Made by a program: the position numbers and the translations under genes. A stretch of DNA of 64,000 nt from Hyaloperonospora brassicae (Eukaryota > Oomycota > Peronosporomycetes > Peronosporales > Peronosporaceae). The notes beneath the pieces are model-generated. The model did not search any database. It was not told the origin of the DNA and worked only from the letters and a program-made list of their open reading frames with translations. Shown here in pieces: positions 47,401-59,334 of the stretch. Each line of letters begins with the position of its first letter. Position 1 is the stretch's first letter. The DNA lies in the NCBI GenBank assembly GCA_947650285.1, contig CANTFL010001264.1, positions 124,001-188,000 of the forward strand, in the 5' to 3' direction.

Positions 47401-50014
47401 CGTGCAGTATCGCTGAGGACACGTACCGCGACTGGGAAAGTCTCACCATCCAGCTGTGTTACATCCTCAACCTCGACTCCCAAGGACAGATCCGCGTCCC
47501 GCCTCAAGTGATCGCGCACATCAGTGTTGCAGTACGAACTGGGATTATCTTCTTGGGTTGGGCACGGAATCGGTCAGATATTGTTCGACAGGCTCTCACC
47601 CTGCCATTTTCTATGCCCGACACCACGCAAAATGCGTCTACAGGCGACGCAAGCCTTCCCCTGAGCTCGTTTGCATTTGAAAATAACCTGCACTTGCTAC
47701 GCAGACTATTGGAAAGTCCTCCTGCTGCAAGTGGGCGTGAAGACCGCGAGAATCGCATGTTTGGAGGAAAAGTGGGATACACGTTTTTAGGTGCCGTTGC
47801 AACACGTCAAGCGGATGGCGGCAACATATCGCTGCTATCATGGGGTGGCGTTGAAAACGCAGCGAGTCAGAATCAATATAAGATGCGCAAGATGTACACG
47901 CTGGTGTTGATGGTGTCTGTGCTTCGCACGCTGAATGCACGGGCCGCCGTTTTCCTTAGCATGTATCAAGACGTTGACGAAGACGACAAAAAGGTTGCTG
48001 AAGTCGACATTGCGACCTCGTTGTTTGTCCCTCAAAAACTGTGGAAAGTACTGGGCGACGGCCCCCTGGAGGGGATTCAACAGTGGCATGCACTCATCGA
48101 GTCTCACTTGAGATGCGAGTTGGATTACAACGTGAAGGAAGTCCCGTGTCTGTGCGGTCTCTATGGCCTGGATACCACAGCATTTCAAGAAGCTGCAAAC
48201 AGAGAAAAGAAACAGCCAAGATACCAAGAAAGTGGCAGCGGTGATGGTGAAGAGCTCACCAGTCACGGCGCTACGAGCAGGAACGTAATTGATGCTAAAA
48301 GCGATGCAAAGATGGATGACTCTGCATGTGCAGCTCCGGCAGAGTTTGGTGTTGAGAGAACGGATGAGGATGGTAGTCCGAGTCGTCTGCAGACGTTTCT
48401 TCGCGAGACAGGGCTGAGCGCTGATGTCCACACGGCACTGGTAAACGCGAGTGACGATTACGTTCTGTTGCTAATGCAGAACGCAGAATTCGGTGTGCGA
48501 ACAACCTTGCGACGCTTTCGCTTGGATCCTCGGGTATACGTGAAAAGCTTTGTACTACGAGACGCCTTCAATTGGTTTGCCCATCACCACGTTTTCAGCT
48601 ACACTACAAAAGCTGACTTCAATCGACAAGCTCACGCGTTCTTGAGTCGCTGCTGCAAAGATCGGAAACTGCGATTGCTAGTGACTCACCGAGGTGAGGA
48701 TACTCAGATGTTTCCAGATGATCATCGAGACTCTCGCTTGTACCGCGCAAGTGCTGCTAATCCCTCATCAGCCTCGGATGAGCTATCCGTATGCCCTTCA
48801 CGATCGGCAAGTGCACCAGGACTTGTTGAATGCGACGTGATCCCGCCACGATCGCGTTGTCCAAACGACGCCTTTGCGTCAGAGCGTAGTGATATTGACT
48901 CGCTTTCAGAGGCCACGTGCTTGCAGTCAATGATGTTTGTCGACCCTTGGGAAGTTGAAGCGGAGCGTAATGTGTGGCGATACATGCACCATGCTCACTC
49001 TCCCCTGCACGTGGAGCTTGGATGGAACCGTTTGAGCCCTGTTTGTTTGGAAACGTGTGACGGAATTATCAACTCCGTCTTCGAAGATTCTGATCTGGTG
49101 AAAATGTGGAAAGCTACAGCTGGCGAAGGTTGGCTGGTGACGGCCATTACCCATTACCAACTGGACGGTCTTCACTCGTATCGTACACTTTACCAGCATT
49201 TGGAGCGTGGTCTTGCGGGGAAAGATGAACCACGAATTCCTTTTCTCGTTGAGGTCTACTCACGTTGTCAGCGAAATGCGATGTTTGAGGAAGCGGGCCT
49301 ACCTCATCGGTTTGTCGGAGTTGTCACTGTCGAATTGATTGAAGCAAAGGATTTGATTGCATGCAGCTGGATAGGGACATGGAGCGATCCATTCGTGTTT
49401 TTGCAGCTATCTCACGCTAAGGACGACCTACAGGAGACGGCAGACGAGTGGAGTCTACAAACTTATCGAAGCCCAGTTGGCGACGGTGGCGTCAATCCGC
49501 GATGGAGCACGGCGAACAATCAATTTGTATTTCGCTTTGCCATTCCCACACACAGAAACCACGCAGCTCACCCTGTAAGCGGCCGTTACTTTTCTGGGGG
49601 TGAAGATAGGGTGAACAGTGTGGATCCAAAAGACGCTCGCATGGTCTCACAACTGTGGACTGCTGATGTCAACGACCGAAACCGAGCTGCTGTGGTTGCT
49701 TTGGAAAAGCTACTTCCGTCGGCATTTCCAGGTCCACCAGCATTGCTGCGGTGCACGATGTACCACAAGAACAAGGTTTTGAACCATCAGTTTATGGGAA
49801 GAGCCAAGGCAAGTACTATTTGGATTCTTTCTCACCAAGTAACTAGTCACAGACTCACTTGTTTTGTTTCTTTGCTTAGGTCTGTCTTAACGAGCTTACC
49901 TCGAGCAACGAGATGGACTGCTGGTTACCTCTTGAAGACACAACAAGCGGCTCATTGCATGTGAAGATCTCTTTGTCATTTCAGCTCATGTGTTCGTCCA
50001 TGGCTGGCCGATGA
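41409..50014 (+). CDS. Rav1/DMX-like WD40 protein with PDZ-like insert and C-terminal C2 domain, 2,795 aa
   Basis: Four exons: 41409-45553, 45621-45744, 45825-49808 and 49880-50014, summing to whole codons. It starts MALRAWSWTRIDGRNVLA with N-terminal WD40 repeats (LVTNDLAVHVWRM). The Rav1 C-domain is clear: LGLWIKDVQDLRGIVER, SLLYVALGKKNVLSALAKLS, NDFSQKRWSNAAVKNAYSLL and YEAAASFFLLCEPP. Rav1/DMX (rabconnectin-3) proteins promote assembly of V1 onto Vo in the V-ATPase. Residues about 557-630 resemble a PDZ domain (DVIVGDELVGINNKSV). The end is a C2 domain (VVTVELIEAKDL, WSDPFVFLQLSH, NPRW, LPLED). The third intron, 49809-49879, uses a GC donor (aag/gcaagt). Short Gln runs occur near residues 78 and 522. 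Length matches large DMX proteins. Confidence 0.85.
43080..43305 (+). other. PDZ-like domain inside the Rav1-like protein
   Basis: Residues about 557-632 read FEEREGRLIVRRNRS, then IVGDELVGINNKSVVG, then ALALLHSM and LLMRFRV. The spacing of the GDELVGINN turn, the helix and the last strand is that of a PDZ fold. The carboxylate-binding GLGF-type loop is not obvious, so ligand binding is uncertain. Confidence 0.6.
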
Positions 50015-51953
50015 GGCCGCCGCCAGGTGCTGTGATAGTAGCGCCCTTCTGTTGCTGGTCGATTGCTGGTATTGACGTGGAACAACCCAATGACGATAGG
50101 AATACCATGTTCACGAGCATGTGTCGAACGTTCACCATCAACCAATGTGCCAAGATACGGGCAAAACTTGCAATGTTGCTTGTGCACACTGACCAGGTAA
50201 ACAGACGAAGACGACGGTTGTCTTTTGGTCAGCAGCACTGCAGGCGTTGAGTTTGCAATCGGTCATGGGTGGTCAGTCAGCACCAACAAATGTCAACCTG
50301 ATATCAGTCGGACTGAGTTACATCATCGTGATGTAGGAAGCTGTTTACCTGCTACGAACGAACCAAGTACTGACTCTAACGAGGTCTAATCGCCTGCATG
50401 ATTTTGTCATCCCCACCAGATAAGACAAGTGAACGAGAATGTCCCAGGTGTTTGTGCCCGTACATTGGCCGCTTTCTCCGGATACACGATGCAGCTGCAC
50501 CCTTGTGGAAGAACACGTAGTTGCTTCAGCGTGTGCGATTTCACGAAGCCCAAGATCATACTCTCGGCAAGTCTCTTGCGCTATACGCAAGGGCTGTTGG
50601 TCGATTCGATTGCGTCCGAGCCAGTCGTTGCTTGGACGTAGTTGCATGGTATCATCGTGATGTAGGTGAGCAGTTTACGCCTGATGAATGACTTGAAGAA
50701 CGGGAATGGGTTCTAGTGAGCCTGGACATGCTGGCGACCAAAAACTCGGACGACCGATAGTTGGAGCTCGAGGCTTTGGCTCTTGCTGGACCAAAGCGTC
50801 ATGTATGGTCTGCCAACGGGTAGATTCGAAGGATGTAGCCGTTTGTACAGCGCTAACGGCACCTGAGTGCACAACTACAGCTGTTTGCGCATCACTTCGA
50901 TAGCTAGTGCTCTGCATGAACATGTTGATCGAATTGCGCGTAAGAATGCAGTCGTAATGCGTGTAATGCGCAGAGGTTTAGCTCGCTACTTGACCACCCG
51001 CAAGTCTTACTCCGTAGCGTATCTGCTTGGAGGCTTTGTGGTCGCGCAAACGTTTTGTCTGATACAACAACACTTGAGTCAGGAGATTCAGTCGATCGTG
51101 TCCTAGTCAGGAGTGCGCTTGTGAGGCCGATGAGGTCGGAATAGGTCGCATGTTTCTCTGTCGTTGTAAGCAATGAGTGTGTCGGCCTCGTGTTACAAAA
51201 GGCCGATCATCACGCAAGACTCAGTGCTACATGACGTTACGCGGGTCGACAGTGTTCGAGGTCGTTCACATTGCATCTTGAGGACGGCGTGCTGAATCCT
51301 GGCAATGAGTGAAGCATCCAGCGTACCATTGTTTCATGCTATGCCTATTGCGCTTTTCAACAGTTTACTCGTCAAATGCCGTTGCATTGATGTCGTTGGG
51401 CTAGCAGAACGCTCGAATCAACGCATCATGTGCTCGAACGCGGTGCAACTGGTTCAGCTGCCTGTATGCAAGATTGGAGCTTTTTCGGAAGAAGACAGAC
51501 CGAGCTCTGCCTTTCCAGTGCAAACATGGCTGGACTACTGAATAGGGATTGCCGAGTCCAGCGACATTGTCTAGCTCAACCTACAAGCGACGACAGATTC
51601 AGGACGATATAATGTCGACACATTGAGTTATGCAAGTCGGGCATGGCACGTCGTGCGACAGTTTGGCTGGTCTATGCGCCTAAACAGAGGAAGCAGCTGC
51701 ACCCGACAGTTCTTCTTTTTTTGGTAAGGCCCCACCTCCCGAGTGGGTCTAAGACTATTATTCATCACTGCCGCTCTTTCTGACGTGCTGATGTGATCAT
51801 CGACAGCTTTTGCCAAGCCAGAATAAATTACCAACAATAACCGGACGATGTAAATTACTTCAGCTCGCACCTGGCCAGTGGTTTACAGCAACTCTACAGA
51901 ACTCTCATAATTTGTCAAGCACGTCACTTTTCACGCATTGGGCACCGCAGGTC
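50015..51953. other. Gene-poor interval with decayed traces and a short direct repeat
   Basis: Minus-strand stretches at about 51173-50904, 50923-50675 and 50647-50345 look partly protein-like but change frame. The sequence atcatcgtgatgtagg occurs directly repeated at about 50323 and 50651 and may mark a local duplication. No gene is supported. Confidence 0.4.
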
Positions 51954-54900
51954 ATGAACCTCAGTGCGTGGCGCGAGACAGTGTCCTTCGGCGCGCACTT
52001 GCAGCCGGTCCACCTGCACGTGGTCGTATCTGATGCAGAACATGCGTCTCCGTGCACAGGGCAAAAGCTCTCGTCTCTGCCGTCGCAGAACTCGCCCCAG
52101 ACCAGTCCCAAGTCAGCACTGGACCTTTGTAACGGCACGTCGAGCCCACGGGACCCTCTGGAGACGCCAATCGAATCGGATGGCACTCAAGATATCGTTC
52201 CAGAGACGGTCAAAGCGAAGAACGTTATTGTGATACCCCCTTTTACTAGTGAAATCATAAGTAACGACGAGCAGATGGTGCTGAATGTTGGAGGACCCGT
52301 GTGGGCCATGGACTGGGTACCGTCGCTTCCAGCAGCCAACTCTGAAGATGTAGCTGCTGTCCTCGCTAAGTTTAAGCCGAGAAAGGCTGGAAGGGTCTCG
52401 ACGGCCAGTCGAATAGGATCGAAGAAGGCTCTGAACGGCGATAAGACGGACGGATCGGAGACGGCAGAAGATGTCGATGGAGTGAGGACAGCAGCTTTTA
52501 GTGACCCTACAAAAAACGAAGGCGACGACAAGATGAAGTGGCGATTTCTCGCCTTATCAACACATCCTCCGTGTCTCGTGAAAGAAGGAAAAGTGGTGAA
52601 ACCTACGCCTCCGGACCATTATTACGACGTACCGGAAGGTGGGCAAAACTTGATCCAGATCTGGGCCGTGCCAGTGCAACAGACCATAGTTGCAGAAGCA
52701 GGGAAGTTGTGGAGAAAGAGGACAGCGAAAAAGACGATGGTGAAACCACGGATAGTGTATGCGATTGATCACGACAGCGGTGTTGCTTGGGATTTGCAGT
52801 GGTGCCCACTGGTAAAGAAGTTCCCAAAGTGTGACCGAAGGGAAGGTATCCTAGGCATTTTGGCAGTGTGTTTCGGTGACGGAAGTGTGAAAGTGTTTGA
52901 GATCCCTGCAGTTTTGGAAGAGCGATTACAGCCTGAATTAGACACAGCAGCAGATTGCGTCGTGGAAAAGACCAGCCCTATTGTAGTAGCGACAGTACCA
53001 CATATAATGCAGCTGAGCGTGCGGTGGTCTCCACATCATTGGAACATGCTTTTGACGGGCGGCTCCGACGGTACGTCACGCTTGTAGACTCGAATCATCC
53101 GGAATGTGAGGCTTGAACGAGCCGTTGACACTGCTGTTTGGTTGCTGCAGGTTCTGTGTCGCTGTGGAATATTACAAGTGCGGTCAAGAAAAGTGACACG
53201 GCAGAAAGCAGATCTACTGACCAACAGCCTGTGGAACCACAACGGCGTTTCCAGGACGGTAAGGGCACTGGTTTCGAAAATCGATTGCTCAAAAGATTAA
53301 GAGTCTCAAAGCCATGAGATGTACGTGTCTTGTCTGTAGCCGACACGATTGGGAAGCAAGAAGCTCTTGACTGGGGCTGTGGATGGGTTGCAGTCCGCGC
53401 TGTTGCGTGGTCACCGTTCGACCAGCACATCTTTGCTACCACTGGAAACGTAAGGGCAATACTGGTTCAGGATAGCTTATGTGCTTACGTTTTTTCCTTG
53501 TGCGTCAATAGGACTCGGTGTTCAAGGTATGGGATATCCGTGAGCCCCGCGTGTGCCTTCGATCACATCGAATACGCTCCACTTGGGGACTTGCGCTCCA
53601 ATGGTTGGATCAAACTTCAATTCATATCTCCGGCGACCAAGGCTCCGTGTATATGTACGACATTCTGGTACGACATGCTGTGTTTTGACAGAGTATTGGA
53701 ATCACTGGTCGCTGGTCTTACACGGTATTTGATGCGGTGCTCACAGAGTGGCAGTTATCAAAAACTACACTTCCACCCGCAGATTGACTCACCTGTGTGG
53801 GACTTACAGCTTGCTCGGCGTGGTCCTGTACCACTGCTTGTCTCGTCTTGCACATCCGGTAGCATTCGAGCGGCTCCAGCCAAGAGACTGTATCGCGCAC
53901 CCCAGAACTGCGTAGAACTGTGCCGCCTCTCCGGCGAAAAAGATTCGAGCGCTGAGAAGCCGTTCAAGTCGTTGACAGTGTCCTTCGCGAGACAATCTGT
54001 CTTGGCAACTGCGGATTCCGCGGGTCAAGGTACGCGAGAATTTCGTGAGCGAGACGCTGCGCTACACCGCCTGCGCTTAACCTCGAGCACTGCAGGCGAT
54101 TATCCATGCTTTCTGGCTGCCGGAGGCCACGCTGGGCTTGTGATCCTGCTTGAGCTGCACGAGGTACTCGACACATTGATCGCTACTTTCTTTTCGCCAC
54201 CTAAGAAGGTCAGTCGGTCGAAGAACATGGTTGCATCAAGGGGTAGTAATCACTCGATGAAGGCGCAGAGCATGCCGGCTGGAGGTGAATCGAAAGATGC
54301 AACAGATGTTGGGCGAAAAACAATGACGCTTGGGAGCTTCGCCAAAGCTACAGGTGTGCATGCAGCCTTGGATAAAAGCGCGACGAAGCCGCTGACGTGC
54401 AATGGCAAAGGTAAAGCTAAGGCGAGGTCACGCTTTAACTTGTCGGATACGGAATCGTTCATCGAGGAAAACGACGAGTTGGAGACAAATGCGGTTGATC
54501 AAGAGGAGGAGGAGGAGGAGGAGTTCAAGGAAGAAGATGAGGGCGATGATGACTCTGAGTTATCTCTCGTAACGGAAGACAGTTCAGACGATGATCATGC
54601 TAGTGGTTCGGATGATGATGATGCGGTCGAAGACGCAGAGACGAGTGCAACAAACGAGGACCAAGAAGAAGCTCGGTTGATGAAAGAGTACCAGATGGAC
54701 TTGTCGGAGGACGATGCCTACTTGCTTGCACTTCAAATGTCAAGGACCGATGCGACACCGGCTGCAGCTGTACTAGCGACGGATGATGGTACACCACCTG
54801 CTCCGACGTTGCTGGCCGGTCAAGATGTCCCGACAAATCCGTTACATCAGGAAAAGCTACAGAAAACATTGCCAAGCGCAAAAGCTGCCGAAACAGCGAA

Positions 54901-56125
54901 AGCAAAGGCGAAAACGACGAAGACAGCGACAAAGATTACAGCTGCGACAGAAGCAAAACCTGCACTAAAGCCGAGCAAAGGGAAAAAGCGGGCAAGACCT
55001 GCAAGCTTTACACTCGAAACGATGGCAGAACCAAGTCCCGTCAACGACATGAGTGACGCAAACATCGCCGTAAACAAGAAAAGTGAAGTACGACTTGACG
55101 GTAAAGACGACCGAGTTGCTGAATCTTCTTCTTTTTCTGCTGTAGCCTCGACGGGCGAGAACAAGGCAGGGGTAGCTACGAGTACCAAATCGTCTGCGGT
55201 ACTGACGAAAGCGAGAACGAAACAGAAGCAGCCAGCCAAAGCGTTTGCAAGGAAGAAGACCGCAAAAACGAAGGGCACGAACCCGAGGCGCTTTCGAGCA
55301 GCTGACCAAGCCATGGTGTTACAAGCGTTCGAGTATCAGATGGGAATGTGTGAGGAGGATGCGCTGAAGGAAGCGTTTCGACTGTCTGTAGAGGACAAGC
55401 ATCGCTCCTTGCGTGCTGAACAGCCACCGCCGCCACCAAAACCAGCTAGCGGAGCATTACCGACGCCGACACAATCTAAACTGACCCCAGCTACTCCCCG
55501 GGCGAAGAAGTCTTCCCAAAAGCAGCAGAAGAAAGTGAAGGAAGTCAAGGGTAAAGTCGAGTCGGCTGGCAAAGTTGCGGCTCCTGCAGACGAAGACGCG
55601 CAGCATCAGCGGCCGCAAACTCCTCGTCGACTGCAGTTTTTACCTCACGACGACAGCGAAAGCGAAAACCAAGCGGCGGTCGTAACAGTAGGCGTTGGTC
55701 AAGTCGCCTCTGTAGCCGAGCCAGCTGCATTCCAGATTGATGCAGCATCTACTGCAGTAGTGCCGCCGAAGAAGTCATTTACGAAGGGCTCACCAGTGGT
55801 AAAATCAGCAAATGCGAAATCTGTCCAGCAAGAGCCGTCTGCGAAGTACTATCGAAGGGGAACGACGACACCGAAAGAAGTGGCCGATGCGGAACAAGCA
55901 GAGTCTGCAAGCACGGCAGTCTCCACCACTCCGGCGGGCAAAGTGTCAGCAAAACGTCCGAAGAGCACCGGAGCAAGGATAGCTGGTCCAGCCAAAAAGC
56001 GCAAAAAGACAGCGACAGCTCCACGAAGTCGACGACGGAGTAGCAATGAAGCCGTCCAAAGTGATTGTATGTCGGAAGGAGACGCTCTTCTTCTAGCACT
56101 GAAGATGTCTGAAGTCGAGTATTAG
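51954..56125 (+). CDS. TFIIIC GTF3C2/Tfc6-like WD40 protein with acidic tail and three UIM-like motifs, 1,289 aa
   Basis: Five exons: 51954-53070, 53151-53258, 53340-53449, 53512-53667 and 53747-56125; phases agree and the total is 1,290 codons. The start MNLSAWRETVSFG is the first ATG in the open frame. WD40 blades of the GTF3C2/Tfc6 type are visible: NVGGPVWAMDWVPSL, NLIQIWAVPVQQ, GVAWDLQWCP, GILAVCFGDGSVKVFEIP, VRWSPHHWNMLLTGGSDGSV, HIFATTGNDSVFKVWDIREP and GDQGSVYMYDIL. TFIIIC binds the B box of tRNA genes and recruits TFIIIB for Pol III. After about residue 700 the protein is disordered: an acidic block (EEEEEEEFKEEDEGDDD), Lys/Ala-rich linkers, and three DA-x3-A-x3-S helices that fit ubiquitin-interacting motifs. 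Alternative: another WD40 scaffold. Confidence 0.7.
54700..54756 (+). other. UIM-like motif 1
   Basis: Reads LSEDDAYLLALQMSRTD: acidic lead, then A-x3-S spacing as in ubiquitin-interacting motifs. Confidence 0.55.
55345..55398 (+). other. UIM-like motif 2
   Basis: Reads MCEEDALKEAFRLSVEDK: acidic lead, Ala and Ser in the UIM positions, acidic end. Confidence 0.55.
56068..56122 (+). other. UIM-like motif 3 at the extreme C-terminus
   Basis: Reads CMSEGDALLLALKMSEVEY directly before the stop codon, again with the A-x3-S core. Confidence 0.55.
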
Positions 56126-56168
56126 CTTTGGTGGCCGACTTATCGCATCACGAACAAACTCACAAATT

Positions 56169-56369
56169 ATGGATAGAAGTCTACGACCGATTCTGTGGTC
56201 TACTAAGGCAAGACAAGACATTCGACGTGGAAACGTGGCGACAATCTCGTGGACCCCAATGAGTGAGCTTACAAATGAACTTGTCAACACCTTGACGATG
56301 CCACAGCGATACAGCCCGAAAGACCACACAAAAAAACTCGATAAATGGGTGCTGAACAGTTTTGCATGA
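56169..56369 (+). CDS. Possible small protein, 66 aa (doubtful)
   Basis: ORF starting MDRSLRPILWSTKARQD, only 43 bp after the preceding stop. Downstream, a pyrimidine-rich stretch ending in ag at about 56385 and another ag at about 56459 look like splice acceptors, and the ORF 56459-56680 (SSPLLDFVVPQLTTTLDAS) could be a later exon. The implied introns would be only about 40 bp. No family was recognised. The stretch could equally be a decayed gene or 3' UTR of the TFIIIC-like gene. Confidence 0.25.
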   Translation: MDRSLRPILWSTKARQDIRRGNVATISWTPMSELTNELVNTLTMPQRYSPKDHTKKLDKWVLNSFA

Positions 56370-56680
56370 GCTGCATCTCTATTTCAGTGGACAAACGTGC
56401 GTTTGCAGCACATGTCGTATCGTGTCCGCCAGTGACTTTCGACTGCATCACATCTTAGTTGCAGCACCGACAAAGCCACGCAAAAAGCTGGAGACCGAAC
56501 GGGCTTGAGACCTCAACAAACGAGGTCCAAAGTTCCCCGTTGCTTGACTTTGTGGTACCGCAATTGACTACGACCCTCGATGCATCTGCAGTCAAAGCAT
56601 TGAAACGCTCGCCGACGGCGAAAAGTACAAGAGGTCGAAAGACTGATCCCCCAAGAAGTGCAAATTCAAGACAGCCATAG

Positions 56681-57380
56681 CGCGGACCAAGAAGCGGTCG
56701 GTCAATAAGGTTTTCGCGCCTGGAGTCCAGACCTGCGGCCGGGATATACGAATGTAAAACAGAGCTGTCCACAAGAAAGAACTTGTGCGATCCTGTCCTT
56801 TGCTTGTCGCTAGGGGGTGTTCTCGATTGCACAGGTCCGACTCATGCTTTGCTCGCACCTTTCCACCGCTCGGGTGTGTATTTTGTATACGTTCCCACGT
56901 ACAGCCCATGCGTTTCCGGCCCACTGCTGCTCAGCTTTTGTAGGTGGTTTACGTACGACCCCTCTCACCTATTTTTGCCTACAACGCGTTCAAGTGCGAC
57001 TCTATTTACAGTAAATTCGCTCAAGCGCAGTCGGTCCCACACACGTCTTAATCCTCGCTGTGCGCTTTCGATTTGCAACGACTCGTTTTCTTCTGCTCGA
57101 CCGTCTTTTGATACCGCCGCTGCACCGCCTTCTGCTTTTGCAACACCATGTCACGCACAAAGACGCACAGCTCAACGTCTTGATACACCTCTCTTTTTCG
57201 ATACAAGCGACTGTTCTCGTTTCTATTTGCTCCACATCTGTGTGTGTATGTATACACACACGAGAGACGTCACAGTTGATATCCACCCATTCACCCATCC
57301 TCACCCATTCACCCGTCCGTCCAGTCACCCATTCACCCACACCATCGTCCGAGCGCCCGAGCGCCACCTGCTGCCCCCAC
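56681..57380. other. Upstream region of the TPX2-like gene with ATTCACCC repeats
   Basis: No gene supported. The direct repeat of attcaccc/cacccatt units lies at about 57283-57343, immediately before the ATG at 57381. Confidence 0.55.
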
Positions 57381-58266
57381 ATGTCGCGTTCCCGCGCGCT
57401 CGACTTCTTGTTCGAGTTCGACGCGCCGCAGACGTTCATGGACCTCACTGCGCCTTTGATTCCTCTGCCAACGGCGACGCACGACGCCTGGTTCGACGAG
57501 GTCCATCCGGACCATAGCCGGCCCAGCGTCGAGTTGGCGCGGGAAGTCGCGGATGTCGTGCGAAGGTTGCAGCAGCAGCAAGAGCAAAAGCCGCACCACG
57601 TGCCCCGACGGAAAACAGTTCAACCTCACGACCGAATCCGAAACACGGCAAACGAGCGTACCAAAAAGCGGTGCGACGCGAGTGGTGTGGTCCACTTTGG
57701 GCACCTTCCGACGACCGCTCGAGACCGCAAACCCACGAACAAGCGAGCGGAACCCGAGTTGGGGCGGCTCAAACAGGACGGGCAGCCAGCAGCGCGAGCG
57801 CCTGTGGCGCTTGTGCGACGTCGGCAGCCGCTTGTGGATGCGGGAAATCGACTCAATGCTGGAACAACGCGGACCGAGTCGAGCGAGAGGACGAAGAGGA
57901 GAGAGGTGCAGGAAGTGGTCGCGCGACACAATAAGAAGTTTAAGGCCACGCACACGTACGAGCCGCCGCGCCATTCCGTGCGGGAGGTAAAGCAGGTACG
58001 AGACAGAGACGAGACGTGATGTAGTGGCAGTGGTGGTACTGGTGGTGTGGTGGTGTGGTGTGTGGTGGGGATGTGAAGAGGGTGGGGAGAAGTGGGGACA
58101 GGCTGACGTTTTTGTGCTGTGGTTGTTGTTGTGTTGGGATCTGTTGTGTTTTCAGTGGGAGCGCGCGATGGACAAGAGCTATTATGCCTTATCCGCAGAA
58201 GAGCGTGTGCAGGCGAACAAGGACATTGCAATTTGGAAGCAACGACAAAAGGAGAAGAGCATCTGA
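57381..58266 (+). CDS. Short TPX2-like spindle protein, 241 aa
   Basis: Two exons, 57381-57995 and 58156-58266 (205 and 36 codons, phase 0). The N-terminus MSRSRALDFLFEFDAPQTF, then MDLT and DAWFDE resembles the TPX2 Aurora-A-binding stretch (YDAP, a hydrophobic strand, then D-W-F). The middle is Arg/Lys-rich and low complexity. The last exon gives WERAMDKSYYALSAEERVQ and a Lys/Gln-rich helix, as in microtubule-binding ends. TPX2 activates Aurora A and nucleates spindle microtubules near chromosomes. At 241 aa it is much shorter than animal or plant TPX2, and the repeated central TPX2 domains are not visible. Alternative: an unrelated basic protein with a chance FDAP motif. Confidence 0.5.
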
Positions 58267-58365
58267 GAGTAAACACTGGGGCAGAGCAGCTGAGAAGTGG
58301 ATGAGAGTAAACACTGGGGAAGAGCAGCTGAGAAGAGGATGAGAGTGCACAGCGGGGCAGATGTC
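58265..58365. repeat. 38-bp tandem repeat, about 2.6 copies
   Basis: Units start at 58265, 58303 and 58341 (gagagtaaacactgggg and variants). The first unit overlaps the stop codon of the TPX2-like gene, so the array is in its 3' UTR. Confidence 0.85.
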
Positions 58366-59334
58366 TTGTGGCACGAATGTAGCTGGTGCTTGCGTCCGTG
58401 AAGTCAAGTGCTGCAAGTGACACCCGTGCGCAGTGGTACTGCATGATCAAGGAGGGCCAATGACAGCACTCTGGTTGTTCTTGCGAGAAGGATTGACTGC
58501 TGAGTGCTGTCACGAAGTGTGCAAGAAGACGGTCTTGACAGGTGGAAAGCAGTTACCGAGCCGTCACGAGGCACCAGATATTATGAGCAGGCACTGCTGA
58601 TCCGCGTGGTGTTTGCCGAAATAAAAGCAAATGAGCAGGTCACGACATGCGCCTTCTTTTTGTGCGTCCTTCGAGTCTCATCTCAGCGCTGTCCACGCCA
58701 CTGCGACCAGCATATTGAGCGTACGTATGTTTCGGGCTACAACAAACGATCTCCACCGTCGATCGTGAGCGGCACGTGCCGTACTATCACAAACCGCGCG
58801 CCATCGAAATTGCAGCAGCTGAGCACTTTGGCGAATCCCATCCGCGAGCAACTGCAACATTTGCTCGCGTTCTCTTGGCAAGACGACGTCAGTGTTACCC
58901 ACACGTGGCCACTCATCACTGGTGTTACAAAGGAATCCATTTCGCGTCAAACTTCCAATGATCGTCGGAGTCAAACGGTCCACGAGAAGCTGCACGTCAG
59001 GCCAACGAACTGATAGCAGCAGAAGCCGTCCAGGCGACTAACTTTCCAGCGTGCGCAGCCCTTCTCTCGCCACGTACGTACGTACGTCTTCGCTGCCATT
59101 TGCAATACCACCACCACCACCAACCAGAGCGTACAGTCGCTGCCGTGGCATCGCTCCCGACCTGTCGGTTAGTTCCTGCGGTGCAATGTCAACTGCAAAG
59201 TGCCAATTCCCTTAGTGCTCGTTGCTGCCCACCGTCGAGCGGCTTTTTGCGCCCAATGCTGTTCAAAACACGTGAATAAAACACCCCGTAGGCACGGAAC
59301 GCACCCCCCGCCACCCGCGCGCCACACGTGTCGT
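58366..59334. other. Intergenic region between convergent genes
   Basis: ORF 58504-59013 lacks family features. Other frames contain protein-like pieces (58776-58961), so decayed coding DNA is possible. A (gtac)n tract at 59073-59087 and a (cca)n tract at 59108-59122 are present. Confidence 0.45.

Noticed and set aside
58504..59013. 169-aa ORF
   Set aside because: No recognisable domain; other frames look equally protein-like, so no coding strand is supported.
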